From Oceanobacillus senegalensis (GTDB taxonomy: Bacteria; Bacillota; Bacilli; Bacillales; Amphibacillaceae), in NCBI RefSeq assembly GCF_900176885.1, contig NZ_LT839648.1, positions 3,336,001-3,379,389 of the forward strand: 43,389 nt of DNA. Reading direction: 5' to 3'. Shown here in pieces: positions 8,262-16,726 of this stretch. Numbering within the stretch: the stretch's first letter is position 1; each line of letters opens with the position of its first letter. Below the pieces are notes generated by a model. It did not search any database and was not told the DNA's origin. It saw only the letters and a program-made list of their open reading frames with translations. The translations under genes were made by a program, and so were the position numbers.

Positions 8262-8935
8262 TAATTAAACCACCCACTTATTAAATAAGAATCACTATAA
8301 GCAAATAACGCAGCAAAACACCATCCAAAAATATGTAACAAAATAATATTAATCCATATGATATACTTTTTCGTAGCAGATAGATTCATAATAAATTTCC
8401 CTTGAAACCAAATGACCCATAATTGAAATAAGGAGATAGAGCCAAAAAAGGCGATGATCCAAGGTGTGTCTGTTAGATAGGATGCTATAATTCCGAATGA
8501 CAATGGCGATACATACCAATCCAAACCAATAAATAATGCCAAGGGAATCCAAATAATTCTCTCTATTAACATGACAGTTAAAACAATTTGCTGCATAATA
8601 AGTAGCTTCTGATACGGGATATCGGTTAAAAGATAGAATAAGAGACTAGGTACAAATAAAATAAGTAAAGCAAATAATCCCCCAAAAAGGGTCCTTCCTA
8701 CAACAAACCAAAATTTACTCACTTCATACTCCACTGTGGTTAGTGTAGTAGCATGCTCTGAGATTAAATTCGTTCCCATACCAAAATAGGCCATGAAGGT
8801 ATATAAAAACAGACTGAAAAGAATTAGGAAAATCGTAGTCTTCCACTGGTTTTTAATCTCCTCCGCCTTTCCAATCCGATATAAATGGTCGTCCGTAAAA
8901 CGAAAAAAGCCTAAAATGTTTGTATAATATGTCAT
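8261..8935 (-). CDS. Yip1-like polytopic membrane protein (YknW-like)
   Basis: A 224-residue protein with five or six membrane segments and an N-terminal motif with Arg/Asp/His (FFRFTDDHLYRIGKAEEIK) before the first segment. The topology and its position directly before an HlyD-like adaptor resemble YknW (Yip1 family), which helps assemble the YknXYZ efflux pump in B. subtilis. I infer the similarity from size, topology and context rather than clear sequence recognition. The gene ends with TAATG overlapping the adaptor start. Confidence 0.55.
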   Translation of the reverse strand: MTYYTNILGFFRFTDDHLYRIGKAEEIKNQWKTTIFLILFSLFLYTFMAYFGMGTNLISEHATTLTTVEYEVSKFWFVVGRTLFGGLFALLILFVPSLLFYLLTDIPYQKLLIMQQIVLTVMLIERIIWIPLALFIGLDWYVSPLSFGIIASYLTDTPWIIAFFGSISLFQLWVIWFQGKFIMNLSATKKYIIWINIILLHIFGWCFAALFAYSDSYLISGWFN

Positions 8936-9275
8936 TTTTCTACATCCTTTTTATCCATTAGCTTCCATATCTTTCATTTTATCGCATTATTCTATAAAAA
9001 ACTATGAATATTCCGCTTCTAGAAAAAATAGTAGATTTGGCATAGAAATTGACGAACCTTGTTCCGTACAGAAAATAACATTTCTTTATTCGACAACAAA
9101 TACAATTTTCACTATTCATGGCGAAATGTGTTATTAACATAAAGTTAATCTTCAATATTTTAGATTAATAAGCAAATACTTCCACTCCTAATCTAATCTT
9201 CCATAAAATATAAAACACCCCTATCAAATTAATGATAGAGGCATTCACTTTCAATCATATATTGGCTATTTTATA
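8936..9275. other. Intergenic stretch
   Basis: No ORF supported. The right part (9218-9241) carries the terminator of the TRAP operon; the left part (8936-9030) must contain the promoter of the Yip1-like gene. The middle is AT-rich without repeats that I can recognise. Confidence 0.5.
9218..9241 (-). terminator. Terminator of the first TRAP operon
   Basis: On the minus strand CCTCTATCAT is followed by TAATT and TGATAGGGG, then TGTTTTATATTTT. It lies 35 bases after the dctM stop codon. Confidence 0.7.
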
Positions 9276-10556
9276 TTATTGCCCCAAGATATCCGGTAAC
9301 CATAGTGAAAAGCTAGGTATAAAGGCAACAAGTAATACCACAAGAATCATGACAAGATAGAAAGGTAATAAACCTTTTGTAGCATTCTCAATAGAGATTC
9401 TACCAATGGCTGACCCCACAAAGAGTACAGTCCCAACTGGTGGTGTAATTAAACCTACACCTAAACATAAGATTAATAGAACCCCAAAGTGAATTGGATC
9501 CATACCAACACTTGTCGCAACTGGTAGAAGGATTGGTGTGGCAATTAGAATAAGTGGTGCCATATCCATAATCATACCTAAGAGTAGCAAAATAATAACA
9601 ATTAATAAGACTGTTATAGCATCATTCGGAGATATGCTGATTAATGCATCAGATACCATTGCTGGAACTCTTAGCAATGCTAACAGCCATCCAAATGCAG
9701 AAGAAGCAGCAATCAAGAATAACACCATTGCGAGGGTTTTAAATGATCTTTGAAGAATAACTCCCATTTTGGTAAGCTTGATGTCACGATATACAAAAAA
9801 GGTAATAATAAATGCGTATAGTGTCCCAATTGCAGCTGACTCTGTAACGGTGAAAAATCCACTCAATATACCACCAAGAATAATGACTATCGTAAATAAC
9901 CCTAATAGACCTTCCCAAACAATTCTAGGAATTTCTTCCTTTTTTACAGGTTCACCAACTGGATACTTTCTCTTTACAGCAAGATAATAAGTTAAAATCA
10001 TTAAAACAAGTCCAAGTAATAAACCCGGAACAAGTCCACCCATAAACAATCCACCGATTGACACTCCACCCGCTGCTGTGGAATAGATAATCATATTATG
10101 ACTTGGTGGAATCAATACACCTTGGGCTGAACTAGAAACGGTTACAGCCACAGAGAAATTAGAATCGTATCCCTGTTTTTTCATCATTGGTATCATAACA
10201 GATCCAACAGAAGAGGTATCAGCAATCGCCGATCCTGAAATACCACCAAAGAATGTACTTGCTAATACGTTTACCATAGCAAGTCCACCTCTAATTTTCC
10301 CGATAATAACATTAGCTAGATTAATTAACCTTCGGGATATTCCACCCTCATTCATAATTTCACCAGCAATAATAAAGAAAGGAATTGCCAACAAGGAGAA
10401 GGAATTTAGTCCAGCTGCCATTCGTTGAATAATAGCGGCCAAGTCTATATCCATATATATTCCTGTTGCAAGTGAAGATAATATAAGGGAAAGTGCAATA
10501 GGGACTCTACATATAATTAGTAATAAAAAGCTTCCTAATAAAATCCATACTTCCAT
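9276..10556 (-). CDS. dctM: TRAP transporter large permease, DctM family (system 1)
   Basis: A 426-residue protein with 11-12 membrane segments and the DctM features: IPFFIIAGEIMNEGGI, GGISGSAIADTSSVG, PPSHNMIIYS, IMDMAPLILIATPILLPV and TPPVGTVLFV. It is the sodium-driven membrane channel subunit of a tripartite periplasmic-type (TRAP) importer for organic acids. The ATG overlaps the dctQ stop by one base (TAATG), showing coupling. It is the last gene of a dctP-dctQ-dctM operon. Sugar acids (uronates, aldonates) are the likely substrates given the neighbouring enzymes, but the sequence does not prove it. Confidence 0.92.
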   Translation of the reverse strand: MEVWILLGSFLLLIICRVPIALSLILSSLATGIYMDIDLAAIIQRMAAGLNSFSLLAIPFFIIAGEIMNEGGISRRLINLANVIIGKIRGGLAMVNVLASTFFGGISGSAIADTSSVGSVMIPMMKKQGYDSNFSVAVTVSSSAQGVLIPPSHNMIIYSTAAGGVSIGGLFMGGLVPGLLLGLVLMILTYYLAVKRKYPVGEPVKKEEIPRIVWEGLLGLFTIVIILGGILSGFFTVTESAAIGTLYAFIITFFVYRDIKLTKMGVILQRSFKTLAMVLFLIAASSAFGWLLALLRVPAMVSDALISISPNDAITVLLIVIILLLLGMIMDMAPLILIATPILLPVATSVGMDPIHFGVLLILCLGVGLITPPVGTVLFVGSAIGRISIENATKGLLPFYLVMILVVLLVAFIPSFSLWLPDILGQ

Positions 10557-11059
10557 TATTCTGCCCCCTCACTTCCGTCTTCTAATTCTTGATGCATACC
10601 TTTAACAAAAAGTAATTCTATACCATTAAGCAATACAAAGAATCCTGTAACTGGAATAACTCCATATAGAACACTTGAAGGTAATCCAGTGGCTGGCATT
10701 GTTGAATTACTTGTCAACATCGTAAATTGCCAACCATAATAAAGCAGAATAACTCCAAAACCTATTACAAGAATCTTCGCAAAATAATCAAACATATCCT
10801 GAACTTTCTCTGGTAATCGATCGATAATCAATCCAACACCAATATGAAGCTTTTCTCTAAATCCATAGGAAATCCCTAAGAAACTTACCCAAACAAATAA
10901 CATTCGAGAAATTTCTTCACTCCATGCTGGCGCAGATCCCAAAATCTGCCGAGAAAAAACTTGGTATATAATGATAATAACCATTGCAGCAAGTATGGTT
11001 AGAGAAGCGACTAAGATTACCCGATTCAGGCCGTCTATGACTGCTTTTAAAGCTTTCAT
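10556..11059 (-). CDS. dctQ: TRAP transporter small permease, DctQ family (system 1)
   Basis: A 167-residue protein with four membrane segments and the DctQ motifs AAMVIIIIYQVFSRQILG, WSEEISRMLFVWVSFLG and FREKLHIGV. It forms the fused membrane unit with DctM. The frame is open up to a GTG at 11071, but that codon overlaps the AAAGGAG ribosome binding site, so the ATG at 11059 (11 bases after it) is preferred. It is 60 bases downstream of dctP. Confidence 0.9.
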   Translation of the reverse strand: MKALKAVIDGLNRVILVASLTILAAMVIIIIYQVFSRQILGSAPAWSEEISRMLFVWVSFLGISYGFREKLHIGVGLIIDRLPEKVQDMFDYFAKILVIGFGVILLYYGWQFTMLTSNSTMPATGLPSSVLYGVIPVTGFFVLLNGIELLFVKGMHQELEDGSEGAE

Positions 11060-11122
11060 GTCACAACCCACTCCTTTTATATTAAGAGAGGAGTGAGGAA
11101 TTCCTCACCCCCCTATAAGAAT

Positions 11123-12151
11123 TTATTTCGTCAGTTTATCAATCCAATCACCGTATTGCTCACCAAATTCATCATATACAGGTTGAACAGCTTCTCTCCA
11201 TGCAGAGATATCTTCCACTTCTGTTAATTCACTTCCAGCTTCAGTTACAGCCTTTTTAGCTTCTTCTGTTAATTCTGCCCACGCTTCACGTTGAACGGCA
11301 ACGGACTCTAGTGCTGCTTCTTGGAAAGCTTGTTTATCTTCCTCACTTAACTCATCCCATAAACTTTGGGATGCAAGTAAAACTTCTGGTGTACCTTGGT
11401 AACCATTTACTGTAAAATATGGTGCTACCTCATAATGTCCTGCAGTGTAATAACTAGGGAAATTATTTTCTGCCCCATCAATTACTCCTGTTTGTAATGC
11501 TGAGTAAACTTCACCATATTCCATTGGTGTAGCTGATGCACCTAACGCTTCCACAATAGAAATAGCTAGGTCAGATGATTGCACACGAATTTGTAAACCT
11601 TCCATATCTTCTGGAGTTGATACAGGGCGAACAGAGTTATAGAAACTTCTTTCTCCTGAATCATAGAACGCTAACCCTTTCAAACCGGATCCATCTAAAG
11701 TACCTAATAGTTCTTGTCCAACTTCACCATTTAACTTTTCCCATTTTGACTCTTCATCTTCGAATAGGTATGGCATGGATAAGACACCAATTTCTTCAGA
11801 GAACTGAGTTAATGGAATCGCATTCACTCTAGCTAAATCAATCGTACCTAATTGTACTTGTTCTAATACTTCCGATTCTTCCCCTAATTGTCCACCAGAA
11901 TATACTTCTATTTTATAACGACCATCCGTCTTCTCTTCTACTAATTTAGCAAATTCTTTATCCCCAATTGTTGTTGGATAGTCTTCTGGGTGGTTCTCAG
12001 CTAAAGTTAGTGTAATCGTTTCTCCGCTATCTGAAGAACCGTCATTCCCTTCTGCATCATCTGCAGAATCAGAGTCGCCTCCACCACAAGCTGCTAAAAC
12101 TAAACCGACAAAAAGAGCCAACAACAATAGTGATATCGCTTTCTTTTTCAT
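11123..12151 (-). CDS. dctP: TRAP transporter solute-binding lipoprotein, DctP family (system 1)
   Basis: A 342-residue lipoprotein with lipobox LAAC (Cys22), a Ser/Asp/Gly-rich linker and a DctP domain. Seen motifs are LTLAENHPEDYPTTIGDKEF, LGEESEVLEQVQLGTIDLARV, LKGLAFYDSGERSFY, the ligand carboxylate-binding Arg in LQIRVQSSD, and YGEVYSALQTGVIDGAENN. It captures the substrate outside the membrane and hands it to DctQM. GGGGGT lies eight bases before the ATG. A ROK-type operator (12243-12263) and a cre-like box (12290-12303) lie upstream. Together they suggest induction by sugar acid and repression by preferred sugars. Confidence 0.93.
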   Translation of the reverse strand: MKKKAISLLLLALFVGLVLAACGGGDSDSADDAEGNDGSSDSGETITLTLAENHPEDYPTTIGDKEFAKLVEEKTDGRYKIEVYSGGQLGEESEVLEQVQLGTIDLARVNAIPLTQFSEEIGVLSMPYLFEDEESKWEKLNGEVGQELLGTLDGSGLKGLAFYDSGERSFYNSVRPVSTPEDMEGLQIRVQSSDLAISIVEALGASATPMEYGEVYSALQTGVIDGAENNFPSYYTAGHYEVAPYFTVNGYQGTPEVLLASQSLWDELSEEDKQAFQEAALESVAVQREAWAELTEEAKKAVTEAGSELTEVEDISAWREAVQPVYDEFGEQYGDWIDKLTK

Positions 12152-12242
12152 TTAATTTACCCCCATTTGTTAATAATTTAGATAAAGCATATGCATTACT
12201 AAAATAAATGTATGCTAGCCATCCCCACCTTATCTATTATAT

Positions 12243-12263
12243 ATTTTGTTCAGCAAACAAACT
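12243..12263. promoter_or_regulatory. ROK/XylR-type operator upstream of TRAP system 1
   Basis: On the minus strand AGTTTGTTTGC is followed by TGAACAAAAT, a dyad with one mismatch in each arm. It matches the TTTGTTT...AACAAA element found upstream of many genes in this window and the XylR operator of Bacillus. It lies about 92 bases upstream of the dctP start. Confidence 0.65.
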
Positions 12264-12289
12264 ATCAACTTACTGATTATTATTATAAA

Positions 12290-12303
12290 TGCAAGCGCTT
12301 CAC
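12290..12303. promoter_or_regulatory. cre-like site (CcpA) upstream of TRAP system 1
   Basis: TGCAAGCGCTTCAC contains the palindromic core AAGCGCTT and one good half of the cre consensus TGWAARCGYTWNCW; the other end deviates at two bases. It sits 27 bases from the ROK-type operator. Confidence 0.45.
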
Positions 12304-12312
12304 TTTTCAAGA

Positions 12313-12348
12313 CTTTTAATAGAGTATTTTTTAATACTCTATTAAAAG
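12313..12348. terminator. Perfect AT-rich inverted repeat after a Gfo/Idh/MocA gene
   Basis: CTTTTAATAGAGTATT and AATACTCTATTAAAAG form a perfect 16-base-pair stem around TTTT, eight bases after the stop codon of the gene at 12356-13369. It has no distinct T run beyond the stem, so it may be a terminator or an mRNA-stabilising 3' structure. Confidence 0.5.
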
Positions 12349-12355
12349 TAGTGCT

Positions 12356-13369
12356 TTATACATTTATCTTTTTTTCTAGTTCAATAGATTTAAAGCATGC
12401 ATCCAATACTTTTGCATTATTAACCGTATTCTCAAAATCATGTTCTAGATCTTTTAAACTATATTTGTCTAATATAGCATGAGAAATATGCTCCACTTCA
12501 TTACGATACTGGTCTGTTCCCACAGATATCGTTTCTGTTTTTGAAAAATTACCCTTTTCTACTACAATTATACCGTCTCCACCAAACCAATCTGGTCGAA
12601 ATGCTCTTGGAACCATGATTCTACCTTCCGTTCCGATTACCTCATATTCACTTCTTTTAGAAAGCCCAAAACTCACATCAAATACTGCTCTTACTCCACC
12701 AGGGAAGGTTAAATAAGACACTACGTCTGTTTCCACTTGATACTCAGGGTCTTTTACTGCATGCACATGTACAGTATTTGGCTCTGCTTGAAGTATATTT
12801 CTTATGGCGTGAATGCTATAACACCCAACATCATAAATACTTCCTCCGCCTTTTTCAGGGATCATTTTTATATTGTTTTCTTTTTGCGCTAAATTGAAGG
12901 AAAAGGCTGACCGTATAAATTTCACCTCACCAATTTCACCTGATTCGATTATTTCACGAACACGTTTATGTTGTGGATGGAAGTAGTACATAAAGCCCTC
13001 CATAAACAGGACTCCTTCCTCCTCACAAACCTGCTTCATTTCTAATACATCTTCCGCATTTAATGCAGCAGGCTTCTCACATAAAATATGCTTTTTCTTT
13101 CGTGCTGCTTCCATCACCCACTTTTTATGAAGATGATTGGGAAGTGGAATATAAACTCCATCAATTTCAGGGTCATCCAATAATTTCTCATAGCTATCAT
13201 ACGTCTTCTCAATATCAAATTGCTCCGCTACAGCTTTTGCCTTCTCGATTCCGCTACTTGTTGCAATTCCGGTTACCTTCGCATTGGCAGCCCTTTTAAA
13301 TGCTGGAATCAATTCATTCTGCGCAATTTTTGCGGTACTTAAAATCCCCCATCTAACCTGTTTCATCAT
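12356..13369 (-). CDS. Gfo/Idh/MocA family oxidoreductase (copy 1)
   Basis: A 337-residue NAD(P)-dependent sugar oxidoreductase of the Gfo/Idh/MocA family. The Rossmann part starts RWGILSTAKIAQNELIPAF, where STAKIA replaces GxGxxG as in several family members. The EKPAAL motif with the conserved Lys is at about residues 95-100, and the C-terminal domain holds GGGSIYDVGCYSIHAI with the putative catalytic His. ATG 13369 has GGAG five bases before it; the GTG at 13375 is less likely. It follows the unknown permease gene by 73 bases and is probably cotranscribed with it. Substrate unknown; a hexuronate- or pentose-type sugar dehydrogenase is plausible. Confidence 0.82.
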   Translation of the reverse strand: MMKQVRWGILSTAKIAQNELIPAFKRAANAKVTGIATSSGIEKAKAVAEQFDIEKTYDSYEKLLDDPEIDGVYIPLPNHLHKKWVMEAARKKKHILCEKPAALNAEDVLEMKQVCEEEGVLFMEGFMYYFHPQHKRVREIIESGEIGEVKFIRSAFSFNLAQKENNIKMIPEKGGGSIYDVGCYSIHAIRNILQAEPNTVHVHAVKDPEYQVETDVVSYLTFPGGVRAVFDVSFGLSKRSEYEVIGTEGRIMVPRAFRPDWFGGDGIIVVEKGNFSKTETISVGTDQYRNEVEHISHAILDKYSLKDLEHDFENTVNNAKVLDACFKSIELEKKINV

Positions 13370-13442
13370 TACCACTCCTTATTCTAGATTTGACTTCATT
13401 CTACAAAGGCATAAATACAATGAAATATACAAAAAGACTCTT

Positions 13443-14807
13443 TTATAATAAAAGATAAGCAACAATAGACCCTACTAGGCCACAAGTAAAGGCATATGGC
13501 AGGTTAAGCATGGTAATACGATAAGGATTTTGACCTGTGTTCATGGATGTTAATTGTACAATCAATCCGTATGACCCAACTGTTAATGTTGCAACCGCAC
13601 TAGTAGCAAGTACAATAGCCAAGCTTACTGGATTTAGGAATTCTAATAGGGTTGCAATAACCCCACTTAAAATCCCGATTGTTGCAATTGGGTGGACCCC
13701 AAATAAGCTTAAGAATATAAAAATTAGTTGAATACATATAAAAATAACAAATGGATAATCCAAAAAAGCAATAATTGGTGTTTGAATAAAGTCTAAAAAT
13801 GGTGTCCCATCAATACTATTGGCGAAAAACGCCAATGAAATAAATAAAACAATAAAGTTCTGCATCGTATTCGTTTTTTCTTTCCACGTCTTCCATCCAA
13901 TAGCCCAGAAGCTTCGGAATCGCTTCATTAATAGCGACCAAATAGCAGCAAATGGGAATATAAGAATCGTAACAGTAAAGATAAAGTCTAAGTTTAAAAG
14001 ACTTCCTAATGTAATAACCAATGTTAGAAACAATACAAGTGCCACCATTAAATGTATTAATTTACTCATTAACTTCTTCTTATCGATTATCTTTGTATTT
14101 GAGGGGTTATAATCCACTTTTCTAAAATAAAATTTCCCCCACAATGAATCAAGAACATAGGTGATAAATGCAATTAACAAAAGCCATGGGAGTAATGAAA
14201 CATAATCTACACCCGTAGTAAAGATAGAAACAGCAAGCAGTATCTCTAATGGACTCCATAGTAAGGCAAGCGTATATCCTCTTAACGTTGCTGTACTAAT
14301 AAAGGAGTCTTTTATCTTCTTATTGAGACTACTAAGATTCTTTTTTAAAACATCTTGTGAAATGATAGCTGCTGACAAATTTAGAAATGCCGCTAACGTA
14401 AGTGTAGTGGCAGAGCTACGTGGATAAAGATTTCCTAGATTACTAACATTTGCGTTTAGCAGATTATTTAAACTGCGGTCAAATCTACCACTCCTCACCA
14501 CACTATTCATCCACGGTAGCATAGCCAACAACGTTAGCAATGACACGTTAGATGTCATGAGTTCTGGTATATCTAAAATAGAATAGCTTGTAGTGGTAAA
14601 AACAATACCACCTACTGCAATAAATATTAATCCAAGTATTCTAAATAGACCAGATGCCCCTTGAAAGGAAATAATTAGCATGACAATTGCTAGAACCCCT
14701 ATAATATAGTTAAGGACTTCATTTTGTAAAAACACATTAAAAATATGAAGAATAAATACAAAAGAATAGTAGATATATAGATATTGAGAAATCCTTAAGT
14801 TTCCCAT
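13443..14807 (-). CDS. Polytopic membrane protein, probable transporter of unknown family
   Basis: A 454-residue protein with about 11-12 membrane segments and a charged loop near the middle (KKIKDSFISTATLRGYTLAL; SNTKIIDKKKLMSKLIH). Two conserved-looking stretches occur in similar places of the two halves: NLGNLYPRSSATTLTLAAF and FGVHPIATIGILSGVIATLL, each followed by long hydrophobic runs. This two-fold pattern resembles ion-transporter (IT) superfamily proteins (DASS, ArsB, TRAP large subunits), but I cannot assign a family. A strong ROK-type operator (14839-14859) lies 32 bases upstream of the ATG, and GGGGAGG precedes the start. It therefore likely belongs to the same sugar-acid regulon and may be a substrate permease. 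Confidence 0.6.
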   Translation of the reverse strand: MGNLRISQYLYIYYSFVFILHIFNVFLQNEVLNYIIGVLAIVMLIISFQGASGLFRILGLIFIAVGGIVFTTTSYSILDIPELMTSNVSLLTLLAMLPWMNSVVRSGRFDRSLNNLLNANVSNLGNLYPRSSATTLTLAAFLNLSAAIISQDVLKKNLSSLNKKIKDSFISTATLRGYTLALLWSPLEILLAVSIFTTGVDYVSLLPWLLLIAFITYVLDSLWGKFYFRKVDYNPSNTKIIDKKKLMSKLIHLMVALVLFLTLVITLGSLLNLDFIFTVTILIFPFAAIWSLLMKRFRSFWAIGWKTWKEKTNTMQNFIVLFISLAFFANSIDGTPFLDFIQTPIIAFLDYPFVIFICIQLIFIFLSLFGVHPIATIGILSGVIATLLEFLNPVSLAIVLATSAVATLTVGSYGLIVQLTSMNTGQNPYRITMLNLPYAFTCGLVGSIVAYLLL

Positions 14808-14838
14808 CTTCGCCTCCCCTTAATACTTGTAATAAATA

Positions 14839-14859
14839 TTTGTTTGGATAACAAACAAA
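14839..14859. promoter_or_regulatory. ROK/XylR-type operator upstream of the unknown permease
   Basis: TTTGTTTG and CAAACAAA are perfect eight-base arms separated by five bases (GATAA). It is one of the best copies of the element in the window and lies between the expected promoter and the ATG at 14807. A short hairpin (CAGATAT...ATATCTG, 14864-14884) lies next to it. Confidence 0.75.
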
Positions 14860-14882
14860 GAAACAGATATATTCATCATATC

Positions 14883-14896
14883 TGTAGGCGCTTTTT
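14883..14896. promoter_or_regulatory. cre-like site next to the permease operator
   Basis: TGTAGGCGCTTTTT matches the cre consensus TGWAARCGYTWNCW at 12 of 14 positions and lies 24 bases from the ROK-type operator, the same spacing as at the TRAP system 1 and GPH symporter promoters. Confidence 0.4.
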
Positions 14897-14928
14897 ATTT
14901 CAAGACTCTTTACCTGTTACTTTCCTCT

Positions 14929-14964
14929 AAAAAAATAAGCTCTCCTTTTATTTAGAGAGCTTAT
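14929..14964 (-). terminator. Terminator of the gluconokinase gene
   Basis: On the minus strand ATAAGCTCTC pairs with GAGAGCTTAT around a ten-base loop, followed by seven T. It lies seven bases after the gntK stop codon and separates this gene from the permease operon. Confidence 0.85.
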
Positions 14965-14970
14965 GATTGG

Positions 14971-16446
14971 TTATTTATAAAATTCCTTTAGACTTTCTAC
15001 TAATTTCTCATATTTATGGAAAATATCCACATATTTTTCGTGGTTCTTCCTGTTTGGCTCAACTACTTTTTCACTAGGTAGGCTAGTTTTAATATCCTCA
15101 AATGAATGGACTTTTCCAATTGCTACTAATGCCGTCCATGCTGCTCCCCATGCCGCGTTGTGATGCGTATCGGAAAGATAGATTTCTTTTCCAAAGATAT
15201 CAGCCATGATCTGTACCCATAGATCGGATTTTGTCAACCCACCATTGACCGTGATTTTTTCTGGTGCACCGGCAATTCTTTCTAAAGATTGTCCAATTTG
15301 ATAAATATTAAAGGCAATTCCTTCTAATACGGCACGTGTTACATGTTCTTTCTTATGATTAATGCTTAATCCAAAGAAGTTACCTCTTGCTTTACCATTC
15401 CAAAGAGGAGCTCTTTCTCCATTAACATAAGGTAAGAAAAGGATTCCTTCCGAACCAATTTCAATTTCACGAGCACCTGCAAGTAATTCATCATGCGTCC
15501 CTTCATATTCCATAAGGTCTTTAAACCATTGTAGGGCAACCCCTCCATTATTTGTTGGACCACCAATAATGGAGGTATCATCTGTAAAGGCATATGTAAA
15601 AGTCTCCATCTTATCATTTATTGGAGCTCCTTTTACAAACTGACGAATAGCACCACTTGTTCCAACAGAAATATTCACTTCCCCTGGATTAATGGCACCA
15701 CTACCAAGGTTTGCTAACTGACCATCAGCAGAACCGATGACGATTGGAATCTCCGTTGATAATCCAATTTCATTTGCAATGTCACGATTTAACCCGGTTA
15801 AAACCTTCGTTGGAGGAACTATTTCCGAAAGCTGTTCTTTACGGATTCCAGCTAGCTCTAATGCTGAATCTTCCCATTGTAACTTCTTCACATTGAAAAA
15901 TCCCGTTGCAGTAGCCATGGAATAATCTACAACCCGTTTACCAAACCATTTTACTATTAAGTATTCCTTCATCGACATGATATAGGAGGCATTTTCATAT
16001 GCTTCGAAATGATTTTCCTTCATCCACATCAATTTCAGAAGTGGCGTCATCGGGTGAATTGGGGTACCGGTTTTTGCATAAATTTCATTTCCGTTTGTAC
16101 GGATTAGTTCCTCGGCAATATAACTACTGCGCTTATCAGACCAGATGATCATTTGTGACAAAGGCTCCATTTTATCATCAACACAGATAAGGGAATGCAT
16201 TGCTGCAGATATTCCGATCGTTAACAATTCGTCGGTACCAATATTTGCTTGATTGATAACTGACTTCATCGCTAAAACGGTTGACCTTTCTACTTCTTTT
16301 GGGTCTTGCTCGGCCCAATCTGACTTCGGATAATTTGTTGTAATCATCTCTTCCGCTTCAGCAATTAACTTACCATCCAAATTAAAAACAACCGCTTTCA
16401 CGCTTGTGGTTCCAATATCAAGTCCTACCACTAATTCTCTTGACAT
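14971..16446 (-). CDS. gntK: Gluconokinase, FGGY family
   Basis: A 491-residue sugar kinase. GLDIGTTSVKAVVFN (residues 8-22) is the first phosphate-binding motif. TGTPIHPMTPLLKLMWM is typical of gluconokinases, IGSADGQLANLGSGAI is the central ATPase part and VNGGLTKSDLWVQIMADIFG matches the second FGGY signature. It phosphorylates D-gluconate to 6-phosphogluconate. A Gnd gene for the next step is present at 34294. The ATG at 16446 follows GGAAGAGG. It is third after the LarA-like and SDR genes on the same strand, 280 bases behind the SDR, and ends at a strong terminator. Other FGGY substrates (xylulose, L-ribulose) are less likely from the motif. Confidence 0.85.
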   Translation of the reverse strand: MSRELVVGLDIGTTSVKAVVFNLDGKLIAEAEEMITTNYPKSDWAEQDPKEVERSTVLAMKSVINQANIGTDELLTIGISAAMHSLICVDDKMEPLSQMIIWSDKRSSYIAEELIRTNGNEIYAKTGTPIHPMTPLLKLMWMKENHFEAYENASYIMSMKEYLIVKWFGKRVVDYSMATATGFFNVKKLQWEDSALELAGIRKEQLSEIVPPTKVLTGLNRDIANEIGLSTEIPIVIGSADGQLANLGSGAINPGEVNISVGTSGAIRQFVKGAPINDKMETFTYAFTDDTSIIGGPTNNGGVALQWFKDLMEYEGTHDELLAGAREIEIGSEGILFLPYVNGERAPLWNGKARGNFFGLSINHKKEHVTRAVLEGIAFNIYQIGQSLERIAGAPEKITVNGGLTKSDLWVQIMADIFGKEIYLSDTHHNAAWGAAWTALVAIGKVHSFEDIKTSLPSEKVVEPNRKNHEKYVDIFHKYEKLVESLKEFYK

Positions 16447-16726
16447 AATTACCTCTTCCTTTATCGCATGATTGACTGGCCGGTCGACAAAAGTGCCACG
16501 TACTGTGGCAGTGTCAGCACCCGCACTTTCTATGCGTTTAAGCCCCTTAACGAAAATAATTCAATATACTTCAAGAATCGGGGATTAACAGCCAGTAAAC
16601 TCCTGATTCGTTCATCTAATAATTCAGTGGGAATAAAGAGAATCCCACTGAATGAAGATCTACTTTACAGGTTCATTCTGTAGAAAAGGCCTTGAGGATG
16701 ATGTCCCCCAAAGCCTTGCCTTTTGA
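16447..16726. other. Gap between SDR gene and gluconokinase, with inverted repeats
   Basis: No gene is supported here. Three inverted repeats are visible: TGCCAC-GTACT-GTGGCA (about 16486-16502), CAGTGGGA...TCCCACTG (about 16625-16649) and the terminator-like structure at 16682-16725. No ROK-type operator is present, so gntK probably depends on readthrough from the LarA-like/SDR operon or on a weak own promoter. Confidence 0.5.
16682..16725. terminator. Terminator-like hairpin after the SDR gene
   Basis: On the minus strand AAGGCTTTGGGG pairs (with G-T pairs) with CCTCAAGGCCTT, three bases after the SDR stop; only a short T stretch follows. It could be a partial terminator or a processing site between SDR and gntK. 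Confidence 0.5.

Noticed and set aside
16468..16683. Plus-strand open frame of 71 codons in the SDR-gntK gap
   Set aside because: No ribosome binding site and the sequence consists largely of inverted repeats; no recognisable protein.
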